Shown piece after piece: positions 1-8,605 of a DNA stretch of 27,317 bases. The notes below the pieces were generated by a model that searched no databases, was not told the DNA's origin, and worked only from the letters and a program-made list of their open reading frames with translations. The DNA comes from Spirogloea muscicola (lineage: Eukaryota > Streptophyta > Zygnematophyceae > Spirogloeales > Spirogloeaceae), in the NCBI GenBank assembly GCA_009602725.1, contig WELB01000150.1, positions 96,607 to 123,923 of the forward strand. The letters run 5' to 3'. The position numbers and the translations under genes are program-made. Numbering within the stretch: position 1 is the stretch's first letter; the number at the start of each line of letters is the position of its first letter.

Positions 1-52
<52 letters not shown>

Positions 53-54
53 TG

Positions 55-91
<37 letters not shown>
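1..91. repeat. poly(A) run followed by (GCG)n
   Basis: Bases 1-50 are an uninterrupted run of A and about 55-91 are GCG trinucleotides. The run could be the poly(A) tail of a retroposed copy to the left, or a contig-edge artefact. The GCG repeat gives a poly-alanine reading frame that is not evidence of a gene. Confidence 0.9.
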
Positions 92-1119
92 GGCGGCGCA
101 GGTGGGTTGCACTGCCTGCAACTAGAAGTCTGCGCAAGTGCTCAACACAGGCTGTTCTAAGATCACAGGAAACTGTTGTACTGGCCACATGCTTCTCAAC
201 GTGCAACAACTTCATGTACTTTGTCCATGCAGCAGCATTCATACAGATTCTTGGATGGCATTGAAGAAAGAGCTCTTCCACTTCAAGGCCATGGCTGTGA
301 GAGGCCAGCCCAAAGTAGATGAAAGACTCCTCCAGTAGAGGGCTGCAACTGGCCAGCGCAGAAATGAGTGACGAGGTACTGGAAGGGCCAGAACGTGCAA
401 CAAGAATGATCCTACGCTTCTTGACTTATGCGAATGAAAGCACAATGACCTCTAGTCAGCAAGTACAGATCAGGATAAATAGAGGGCGGGAAAGTGTCGC
501 CCTGCATAGCTAGCGGAAGCTGCCATAAATTGCATGTTGACTCGTGGTCACGAGGTCAAGCCTGTCTGTGAACCCTTGGAACTGCATGGCCACAAGAAAA
601 CGACCATGCTGGCAAGGTGCGAAGCGAATCCATGTGAGGAAGTGGGCTTGTGAATTATTCAACTCCTCATGGCATTAGACACCGTTTTCTACGTAAGAGG
701 CTCACCTGCCCTGCAGTACAAAACTGTAATATTCCAAATTCTTGAGGCGCTTGGCCTCTGTGTTTGCGCTTACATGTACTATCAGTGGCGCAGGCCACTC
801 GTATTCTTTCGCCCCCATGGCCATCGTCCTCGTCATGCTGACTTGTCAGCATGATGGCCTGGGTCAGCGTCATCTAGGTACCAGGGAGAGCATGGCCCAT
901 ACTGACCCGCTTGACGGCTATGATGTTCTCGACCGGAAGAAACTCCTCACAAATGATGCCGATGACCATCACATAAACAGCTCGCAGTGCACTTGCGGGC
1001 AGGCCGCGCTAAGGCTGCTGCTTCTGAGTCTCGTCGGGGTGCCTCTTTTCAGCTGCAAGTCACTCCGATTTGCGGCTGCTGACTCTGGGTTCCTAAGCTC
1101 CCATGCGCTGTGGTCTCTT
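92..1119. other. No recognisable gene; repeat-derived DNA
   Basis: Short open frames exist on both strands (for example 742-1125 on +), but none shows a domain, a start context or splice signals I recognise. Apart from one tail-module copy at 266-315 I see nothing I can name. The stretch sits next to retroelement debris and is probably decayed repeat DNA. Confidence 0.5.
266..315 (-). repeat. Retroelement 3' tail module, copy 1
   Basis: Read on the minus strand this carries the hairpin GGGCTGG-loop-CAGCC followed by a purine/pyrimidine stretch containing AAGAGCTCTTTC. It matches the tail modules listed below, in inverted orientation. Confidence 0.65.
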
Positions 1120-1263
1120 GCATAGCTGTGAGGTTACGGCCCTTGGGACCTTGTCCGTTCTGTCTGGGCTGGCTTTTCACAGCCCCTGCCCCCTTTGGAC
1201 CTTGTTCACTCTTCTAGAAAGTGGCTCTCCCAAAGGGGGGCGAGGGCTGTGAACAGCCAGCCC
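1120..1263 (+). repeat. Tail module, long form, with a 33-bp inverted repeat
   Basis: The module runs from a leader resembling AGCTGTGAGGTT, through GGACCTTGTCCGTTCTGTCT, to a hairpin arm at 1166-1198. Bases 1230-1263 are a near-perfect reverse complement of that arm (about 30 of 34 positions by eye), leaving a loop of about 31 bases. The pair could be one long foldback element or two head-to-head tail copies. It lies directly upstream of the endonuclease fragment at 1290. Confidence 0.7.
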
Positions 1264-1289
1264 GGAAAAGAGAGAGAAAACATGTTCTG

Positions 1290-1922
1290 CGCTGTTCCCA
1301 CGGCGGAGAGCGGACAGCGGCCCATGACCATCTCCGGGATGCGATGCATGGCATCCTTGTGGAGGCTGGCTTCTCGGTGGCAGCCGAGAACTCTGCCGTC
1401 ATGCCGCTCCAGCAACGGGCCGACAGTCTCCACGCTCGTCGCGTGGACCTTGTGGCCACCCCACCAGCAGGCGGGCCACGTCTTCTCCTGGACGTCGTGA
1501 CCACCGACTCTTACGACCGCTCACATCCAACCGTGTGTGCCACCAAGGCTGGGTATGCGGTAGCCTGCTCTGCTCGGGCCAAGGAGCTAAAACACGCAGA
1601 TCACCCGCGGGAAGACGAGTTCTTCCCGCTCGCCATCGATACGCACGGGGCGCTGGGCGCTCGGTGGCTCGAGCTGCTCAACCAGCTCTCTCGTCACGCC
1701 ATTGCCCGCCGCTTCCATGGGGAGCCGGTGGACTCCCGTGCAGCAGGGTCGCTAGCGCAGGTGTACCGCATGCGCTTGGCCGTCTCGCAGCAGAGGTCTA
1801 TGGCCCGCGCGCTGCACCTGCGTGCAGGCAGAGCGCTCGCTGCTGCCTCTGGCTCTGGCCAGGGGACCCGCTTCCAGGAACCCAGTCTCTCTGACCTGAA
1901 GCTGCTTAGCAGGGGATACTGA
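1290..1922 (+). pseudogene. Non-LTR retroelement endonuclease domain, 5'-truncated (copy A)
   Basis: An open frame to TGA 1920-1922 encodes the C-terminal part of a reverse-transcriptase element. The order is HLRDAMHGIL, a conserved Glu, then RRVDLVAT, RLLLDVVTTD, KAGYAVACSARAKEL and FFPLAIDTHGALGARWLELL. This E...D...D(V)...K pattern is what I expect of the PD-(D/E)XK (restriction-like) endonuclease that follows the RT domain in some non-LTR elements. The RT domain itself is missing here, as is usual for 5'-truncated insertions. The frame appears to open inside the foldback repeat just upstream, so no genuine start codon belongs to it. The same protein is found in two further broken copies (2045-2560 and 2830-3725, minus). 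The RT part of what may be the same family is at 16355-19420. Family assignment is from motif memory, not a search. Confidence 0.7.
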
Positions 1923-2060
1923 GTGCTTCGTAGCTGCTTCGTTTCTTTTCTGTGCTTGTTGTTCTTCGTACCTCCCCTGGCCCCTTCCGTCCTTTGTTCA
2001 TTCTTTTCTGGGCTGGCTTTTTCCAGCCCCTATCCTCAATGGGCGAGCCCTTCTCTGAAA
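1923..2060 (+). repeat. 3' UTR and tail module of endonuclease copy A
   Basis: The sequence after the TGA matches, on the other strand, the sequence after the endonuclease copy at 2960-3376. Shared stretches include the pyrimidine-rich stretch at 1936-1990, TTTGTTCATTCTTTT and the hairpin GGGCTGG-cttttt-CCAGCCCC at 2010-2030, ending near CCTCAATGGGCGAGCCC. This ties the hairpin to the 3' end of the retroelement. Confidence 0.75.
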
Positions 2061-2560
2061 GACTCTTCCAATAGAGGGCGATGGCTGTGATTGGCAAGCC
2101 CAGGACAAAGAATGAACACAGTGCAGAGAAGCCAGAATGCGCTAAAGCACACAGCAATCCAAGTGGCCACTGGATGCTCAATATCTCCATTTGCGCAGCC
2201 GCAGGTCAAAAGAACTAGTCTCCGGGGAGCGAGTCCCCTGTCGATAGCCAGAGGCTGCTGCCAAAGCACGACCAGCACGCAGATGAAGCGCGTGTGCATT
2301 TGACCGCTGCATGGATACCGACCGGCGCATGCAATAAAACTGGGCGAGAGAGCCTGTTCACGTTGATATCGGCTTGCTCTCTTGAGAACGTCGGATAACT
2401 GCATTGGGCGGGAGCCGATGCAGGAGCTCGAGCCACCGAGCGCCGCATGCCCGTGCACGTCGATGGCAAGGGGGAAGAATTTGTCCTTAGCGGATGAGCC
2501 GCATACTTAGCCTCCTTGCCTCGAGCAGCACTGGCCACTGCATGCCCTGCCTTTGGAATC
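2045..2560 (-). pseudogene. Non-LTR retroelement endonuclease fragment (copy C, most diverged)
   Basis: Read on the minus strand from about 2560, pieces of the same endonuclease protein appear in shifting frames. They include a GKEAKYAAHP-like segment, the DNA equivalent of the FFPLAIDTHGALG segment, and the Arg-rich C-terminal helix region. It ends with a tail module whose hairpin reads GGGCTTGCCAATCACAGCC (about 2075-2103). Several frameshifts make it a clear relic. It meets copy A tail to tail near 2050. Confidence 0.6.
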
Positions 2561-2611
2561 GCTGTTTCTCTGCCTTGGATGCGGAGTCAGTGGGGGGGGG
2601 CTCTTTCCCTG

Positions 2612-2806
2612 CAGCGAGCTACTCCGACCTGATGTTGCTCACTCGCGGGTACTGAACTTCCCTCTGCATCGTCTTGTGTTTTGTAGTGTTTTGTGCCGTC
2701 TTCTTATTTTGTGGTGTAGTCCTTTGTCGTCACCTCTTTTTCTGGTTTTGGACATTGTCCATTCCTTTTGGGCTGGCTTTGCCAGCCCCTCTTCTCTATG
2801 GGAGAG
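2612..2806 (+). repeat. Tail-only repeat copy (empty-site homologue)
   Basis: The unit starts GCAGCGAGCTACTC, continues through ACTTCCCTCTGCATCGTC and TTTTGTAGTG, then GGACATTGTCC, and ends with the hairpin GGGCTGGC-ttt-GCCAGCCC and CTATGGGAGAGC. It is an inverted copy of 3350-3605. No endonuclease frame precedes it. CTTCC at 2657-2661 is the uninterrupted version of the site that carries an insertion at 3477-3556. Confidence 0.8.
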
Positions 2807-2829
2807 CACTTTCTTCGCCAAAAAGAAGA

Positions 2830-3376
2830 AAGGGCTCGCCCATTGAGGATAGGGGCTGGAAAAGCCTGCCCAAAAAAGAAGGAACAAAGTACGAGAAGGG
2901 GGCCAGGGGCAGCGCTAAGAAAAACAAGCACAACAAGAAACAAAGCAGCTACGTATTACTCAGTAACCCTTGCTAAGCAGCCACAGGTCAGAGAAGCTAG
3001 GCTCCTGGAAGTGGGTCCCCTGGCCAGAGCCAGAGGCAGCAGCGGGGGCTCTGCCGGCACGCAGGTGCAGCGCGCGGGCCATAGACCTCTGCAGCGAGAC
3101 GGCCAAGCGCATCCGGTACACCTGCGCTAGCGACCCGGCTACAGGAAATTCCACTGGCTCCCCATGGAAGTGGCGGACGATGGCGTGGCGGGCGAGCTGG
3201 TTGAGCAGCTCCAGCCACCGAGCGCCCAACGCCCCATGCGTGTCGATAGCCAGCGGGAAGAACTCGTCTTCCCGCGGATGATCAGCATATTTGAGCTTCT
3301 TAGCTCGAGCGGCGCAGGCGACCGCATACCCAGCCTTGATGAGAAGTGCGCGCCCATAGAGAAGAGGGGCTGGCAA
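2830..3376 (-). pseudogene. Non-LTR retroelement endonuclease, C-terminal part with 3' tail (copy B)
   Basis: The minus-strand frame 3376-2960 encodes KAGYAVACAARAKKL, FFPLAIDTHGALGARWLELL and the same Arg-rich C-terminus as copy A, ending KGY and a stop. About 85-90% of residues agree with copy A by eye. The 3' UTR and the tail hairpin (GGGCAGGCTTTTCCAGCCCC on minus) follow down to about 2830. The N-terminal part of this domain is found separately at 3606-3725, because a tail-type repeat of about 250 bases (3345-3605) interrupts the gene. Confidence 0.7.
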
Positions 3377-3605
3377 AGCCAGCCCAAAATAGAATGGACA
3401 ATGTCCAAAGCCAAAGAATGAGGAGCCGGAAAAAGGACTACACTACAAAACACTGCAGAACACAGACGATGCAGAGGGAAGCAAGCGCGGCCAGATTAAC
3501 TGGTGGCTGGGAGAGGCCAGCCCAAAAGAATGGACGAGGTCTGAAGGAGTTGGAAGCTCAGTACCCACGAGTGAGCGACATCAGGTCTGAGTAGCTCGCT
3601 GCCGT
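3345..3605 (-). repeat. Tail-type repeat inserted into endonuclease copy B
   Basis: The minus strand reads GCAGCGAGCTACTC at 3605 and ends with hairpin GGGCTGGC-ttt-GCCAGCCC and CTATGGG at about 3350. This is the inverted counterpart of 2612-2806. It separates two halves of a continuous protein (LTQPNV | KAGYAV), so it went in after copy B was in place. It contains its own extra insertion at 3482-3551. Confidence 0.75.
3477..3556 (-). mobile_element. 70-bp hairpin mini-insertion with 5-bp target-site duplication
   Basis: GGAAG at 3477-3481 is repeated at 3552-3556. The 70 bases between them contain a single tail module (minus strand: GTCCATTCTTTT then GGGCTGG-cctctc-CCAGCC). The homologous repeat at 2612-2806 has one CTTCC (complement of GGAAG) at 2657-2661 and no insert, with matching flanks on both sides (GATGCAGAGGGAAG, then TCAGTACC against the variant TTCAGTA). 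This is direct evidence of a short mobile unit and its empty site within one window. It could be a very short SINE-like or MITE-like element. Confidence 0.75.
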
Positions 3606-3725
3606 GATGGCACATTGGGCTGTGTGAGCGGTCGTATGCGTCTGTGCATCACGTCCAGGATAAGACGTGGCCCGCCGGCTTGTGGGGTGGCCACAAGAAG
3701 AAGTGCGCGCCCAAGGTCTACGCGA
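3606..3725 (-). pseudogene. Endonuclease copy B, N-terminal part of the domain
   Basis: The minus strand encodes VDLGRALLLVATPQAGG, then PRLILDVMHRRIRPLTQPNV. This corresponds to RRVDLVATPPAGG and PRLLLDVV in copy A, with a small insertion after VDL. The protein continues at 3376 after the inserted repeat. Confidence 0.6.
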
Positions 3726-3790
3726 CCAAAAGGGCTGGCTTTTAACAGCCCTTCGCCCCCCTTTGGGAGAGCCACTTCTTTTTCAAAAGC
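3726..3790 (+). repeat. Tail module copy
   Basis: AAAAGGGCTGGC-ttttaa-CAGCCC is followed by a C-rich stretch, TTTGGGAGAGCCACTTCTTT, and a short foldback (AAGAAGTG). The upstream GGAC/GTCC part is not clear here. Confidence 0.65.
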
Positions 3791-3959
3791 GCTTGTTCAA
3801 AGAAGTGAGCTCCTCCACAGGGAGGTCTAGGGCCCGAAGGCGCCAAAAACACGAAACTACGAGCGCCCGCTTGCCCGCCGGGCTCGCCTCCTGATCCAAA
3901 CACTGCCCTAAGCCCGACCATTGCAGTAACCCAGCTCGGCCTCCGGTGGCGGCGGCCTG

Positions 3960-4310
<351 letters not shown>

Positions 4311-4322
4311 TACTAAGTCCCA

Positions 4323-4420
4323 CTAGCTGTAGCCACTTGCGCAGCTGTGTGGTTTTAGCACCTTCCGGCCCTCTGGATCTTGTCCAATTAGTTTGGGGCT
4401 GCCTTTCACATCCCTCCTCT
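4323..4420 (+). repeat. Tail module, long form, diverged
   Basis: The leader GCAGCTGTGTGGTTTTAGCAC is followed by GGATCTTGTCCAATTAGTTT and the decayed hairpin GGGGCTGCCTTTCACATCCC. It matches the long form at 1120-1200 and the minus-strand copy ending near 16110. Confidence 0.6.
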
Positions 4421-4509
4421 CTCCTCTTGTACGCATGCAGTGGCCCAGATTCTGGCTGTCTCTGACATTGACAAACGTTTGACAGCCTCTCTGCAGCCAT
4501 TCGGGAGGC

Positions 4510-7500
4510 ATGGCGGCCGCATCTGACACCAGAAGCTGCAAAGAAATGGTCGGGAGCAGCCAAGAGGCTGGGTACACGACCACGAGCTCGGTGCAGAAAG
4601 AGGGCCTTGACAGGCTTCGGAGCACGGTGCTCAACCTCTTGACCCCCCTCTCTCCTCTCCAGCCCTCGTGCTCTGTAGGAGCTTGCCATAGTGCTGGTGA
4701 CTGTGGGTCTGCGCTGCTTGGCCGTCAGCCGGCACCTGGCGCTGTGGCTCTGACAGGATCCCGTGGCGTCGACCGCGGCTCCAGCCCCGGAGGTCGCCCT
4801 GCCGGAGCAGGGCGGCAGCGCCGCCACATTGGCAGCAGCTTGTCCGCTGCCGGCCAAGCCGCTGCTGGGGCCGCTGGCAAGGACGCTGCAGCTCCTCATG
4901 GAGTTCACCGCCGCAGTCCTCCCATGTGCGGGCGGGGATGCCGCTGGCGTTCTGGCAGCCAGAGCGGGCGCGCCAGACGATGGCTGCCAGGGCAGCTGCG
5001 GCGGCAGCGGCGGCGGCGCCATCGGGTGGTCAGAGCCTCAAAGGCCGGCCAGCGGTAGCGGCGGTGATGGTGACCCGATGGCAGCGACGGAGGCGACGGC
5101 AGCAGCGGCGGAGATGGTGGAGCTGTGCGGAGCGGCGCCGCCTCCATTGCCGCTGCCTAGTCAGGCAGCGATCTGGGGCTCGGCTGCGGCGGGCAGCGCA
5201 CAGAGCCTCTTGCAGCGCCGCGCACTGGCCCGCCGGAACAGAGCCCGGCAGCTGCCGGCCGCAGCGACGGCGGCGACGGCAGTGGCGAGGAGTGCCAGAG
5301 TGTCGTTGCAGACTCGGCTGGCAGACAAGTCGTTGGCGCTTCTCGAGGACCTGGATGCAGCTACTGCAGCAGCGCTGGCAGTCACGGAGCGCAGAGAAGA
5401 GGGAGGGAGGCTCCCCAAGCGCCGGCAACGTCTGGAGACGGCCAGCCTGCCAGCTCTGCGGCGGGGCCCGCCCTCAGAGTTCCGCCAGCCCCTGCAGGCG
5501 AGGAAGACTGTCAAACTGCTGCTGCAGCTGCCGCCGCAGCCGCCGCGGCCGCAGACGCTACCGCTGCCGGCGCCGCCACCAAGTGGCAACGCTGTCGCCG
5601 GCCCCAACGACGAGGACGATGAGGAGGGGATTGAGGAGAGTCTGGCACGCCTGCTGGAGCCGCACGATGCCGCCGCCGTCGTCGCTGCCGCGACCGCCTC
5701 TGCTGCAATTGCAACTGAGGAGGCGGCCGTCGCCTCTGGCTGCAGCGACGGCGGCGGCAGTGGCGAGGCATCGGAGGAGGAGAGCGCGGCTGTGCTGCGC
5801 GCCCACTGCACGATACGCCTCTTCAATCACCTCCGACGCCGCGCACTGCAGGTGCACTCTGTTACAGAACCCGTGAATTTACATCCTGTTTAGGAAGCGC
5901 CGCTCGAGTGAGCAGCTTGAGAGCCGTGAACCCTTGACCCCCCACTGTGATTCTGGGACTGCATGAAAGCTTGGGTTGTCACGAAAAACTTCATTGCAAG
6001 CTATTGACCCTAACCCTAAATCCTCAACCCCTAAACCCTAATTCCTAAATCCACCGCTGCTGCGCTCAGTCGTTTGATCTGGTTGATCAAATGCGAAGCC
6101 GTCGTTCCTGGGTGTGGCGACAGGAGGAGGAGGCACGTGTGAGCGAGGAGGGTCGCGGGTCGCGCCGCGCCGACTTCAAGGCTGGCAAGGCTATGCGCGA
6201 GCGCGGCCTCATCTTCAACCCCAAGCCTGCAGTTGGCCACATCCCTGGTGAGCCGTCTGTGGCGCCGCCGCCGCCGTCATGGTGGTTGCCACTCCACCCC
6301 TCAGCTTCTGCGCAAGCTGGAGTGTTTAGTCCAGGACTAGGACTTGTGGTCTTGGGTGCCCATGTCTTCCATCGTAGGGGTTGAGCTGATGGCCTCGTGT
6401 GGCCTGTGGCGGCCGGGCGTGTTGGCTGGCCACAGGCATGCGGGTGGGGCATGCATTCTACAGCCGCCAGGAGATGATGATGGTGGGCATGCACCGGCAC
6501 CCGCAGGCGGGCGTCGACTGCATCGGCGGCAAGCGCAGCCCCTGGGGCCGGCACGTCGCGACCTGCATTGTGCTCTCAGGCGGTTACGAAGACAACTTGG
6601 ATGATGGCGAAGAGTTCTGGTATTCTGTGCATGGCAAGGATTCTGGCACGCACTCCATGCGTGGCAATGCTGCGCTTATTGGTTCCGCAGCGCTAGCCCT
6701 CCCTGTGCGTGTTGTCCGCCGGGTATTGACAAGCATCCTTCACATAGGCAGACATCAATTTTCTCCAATGCATGCTAAGCTTGGGAACTCATGACTTGCT
6801 TGCATCTTTTTATCATCCTTGAATCTACTCCAAAGTCTGCTTCTCCATAGGCCAGGTTAGCATCCTAGTAACATTCTCATCAATATTTGACCTGGTTTTT
6901 GAAACTGAAACCCTGCTCTCCGCCAGGCACCTGAACTGCACTCATACAGCGGCTCCGTGTACACGTATGACGGCTTCTACCGCGTTGAGGAGTGGCGTGC
7001 TACACCTGGCGCGAGTGGCCACGACGTGTATCGCTTCCGGCTGGCGCGCATGCCTGGCCAGGCACTGATTGCGCCAGGGCCCGTGAAAGGCAGCTACGCC
7101 CTCGGGACATCCATGAGTCAGGACTTGACCGCATCTGACCGCCCCGGCTTGCTCCTCGTCGACCTCTCAGGCGGTTGTGAGGCGGTGCCCATCTGCGTTG
7201 TGGATGACACGGCTGCCGCAGGAGGGCGACCACCGAGCGTGCCTCCAGTGTTCGAGTACCTCTCAAGGGTCTCGTACCCGGCAGCCATTGCTGCGACTCT
7301 GGCGCCAGCAGCAGGGTGCATCTGCAGTGGCCCCCGCGGCTGCGTGGACCCAGACGCTTGCGCATGTGCTGCGCGCAACGGCGGCACATTTCCTTACAAC
7401 TGCAACGGCAGCCTGGTGGAGGCCAGGGCGCTGGTGTACGAGTGCGGGCCCGCTTGCACATGCCCGCCGACCTGCCACAACCGCGTAGCTCAGCGCGGGC

Positions 7501-8081
7501 TGACACGCCGCCTGGAGGTTTTCCGCACGGCGAGCGGCAAAGGGTGGGGTGCGCGCTCATGGGATGCGATCGCAGCTGGCGACTTCCTCTGCGAATACAC
7601 GGGTTGCTTTCTGGAGGACGCTGACGCTGAGTGCCTCCTCGGGCGCGACGACTACCTGTTCGACCTCGACTGCTTCAAGAATGTGACCGAGCGGTGGAGT
7701 GCAGGCGATGGCCTCCTTCTTGCGGACCTTGGGGACAGCAAGCTGTCCGTTGACAAGGGTGGTGGCGAGAGGTCGGCAGTCTCCTCGGAGCGGCTGATGC
7801 GGGACGTGCACTTCTGTCTGGACGCTGCCAAGACGGGCAATGTCGCACGCTACCTCAACCACAGCTGCGCTCCCAACCTGTTTGTGCAGTGCGTGCTATT
7901 TGACCACCACGATGTGCGTGCGCCGCACGTCTGTCTTTTTGCCATGGAGCACGTTCCGCCGCTGGTTGAGCTCACATACGACTACAACTATGCTGTCGGC
8001 ACCGTGCGCAATGAGGATGGCAGTGTCAAGCGCATTTCGTGCCTCTGTGGTGCTCCCGGCTGCCGCAAGCGCCTCCTCTAG
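4510..8081 (+). CDS. SUVH-type histone H3 lysine-9 methyltransferase (SRA-SET)
   Basis: The product is a chromatin enzyme that reads methylated DNA through its SRA domain and methylates H3K9 through its SET domain. Well-supported exons are 4757-5851, 6124-6247, 6436-6722 and 6927-8081; all introns are GT-AG with matching phases. Conserved order: LRRRALQ joined to EEEARV, then RADFKAGKAM; SRA domain (GMRVGHAFY, SGGYEDNLDDG, RGNAAL, YTYDGFYRV); Cys-rich pre-SET (CICSGPRGC to CPPTCHNR); SET (GKGWGARSWD, CEYTG, YLNHSCAPNLF, ELTYDYNY); post-SET CLCGAPGCRKRLL. The catalytic motifs are intact, so it should be active, unlike SUVH2/9-type members. The N-terminal 300 or so residues are Ala/acid-rich low complexity. 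Start: the frame is open back to TGA 4751-4753 with no ATG before 4898. Codon use looks coding from 4757, so I prefer an upstream exon 4510-4674 with ATG in a strong context (GGCATGGCGG) and an 82-base intron, giving about 941 residues. Starting at 4898 would give 839. Confidence 0.88.
6008..6050. promoter_or_regulatory. Telomere-like CCCTAAA array with a telo-box, in a SUVH intron
   Basis: The plus strand reads CCCTAACCCTAAATCC, then CCCCTAAACCCTAATTCC, a degenerate run of plant-type telomere units. AAACCCTAA (6033-6041) is an exact telo-box. It lies in the intron 5852-6123 of the SUVH gene. It is too short and degenerate to be a chromosome end. Confidence 0.8.
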
Positions 8082-8605
8082 TGGCCCCTGGTGCGCAGCA
8101 TCTGGTCGCTCAAGGGATCACTTCTAGGATCAAGGGGTGGCTGGCTGCCTCTCTCTTGCGACGACATTTGTTGGTGTGGGTTCGTGAAGCACAGTACACT
8201 TGCAAGACAGAAAGACGTACGGCTCAATGTGGCGGCCAGTGGAATAGCACTGAACCGCCCACCAAATTATCACTCCAACCTGCCCTAAATGGTCTCAGCA
8301 CGACCCACGTGCGAGCTTGTAAGTGCTGTGGCACCTGGAGGTTCCAACTTCGAAGCCGTCCATGCTGCAATGCTCTTCGAAGCTGACGGCCATAGCACGG
8401 CTTTGGCGGCCTCGCCGCCAGATTGCAGGCGCTAAGCTGTGAATCTCAAGAAGGGTGACAAGGCAAAGATTGATGCCGAGTAGAGCCCCAGGGTAGTGAG
8501 CCTACTACACCAACCCCGAGGCTTTGTAATGACAGCTCAAAGAGCAATTTCTACTGCTATGTGTAGTGCTGCAGTGTGTGCACTGTACACCAGCCACAGC
8601 CTGGT
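8082..8605. other. Convergent 3' intergenic region
   Basis: This separates the stop of the SUVH gene (+) from the stop of the kinase gene (-), so it holds the 3' UTRs of both. A small inverted pair flanks 8346-8386 (CTTCGAAGCCGTC and GACGGC-type segments: TTCGAAGCCGTC at 8348-8359, CTTCGAAGCTGACGGC at 8375-8390), which could fold. I see no other feature. Confidence 0.5.

Noticed and set aside
55-264. Alanine-rich protein starting after the poly(A) run
   Set aside because: It is a GCG repeat with no conserved sequence after it and no splice or start support.
742-1125. 127-codon open frame on the plus strand
   Set aside because: No recognisable domain, no consistent codon bias, and it lies in repeat-derived DNA.
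6008-6050. A chromosome end or terminal telomere
   Set aside because: The array is about 43 bases, degenerate, and flanked by coding exons of one gene on both sides.
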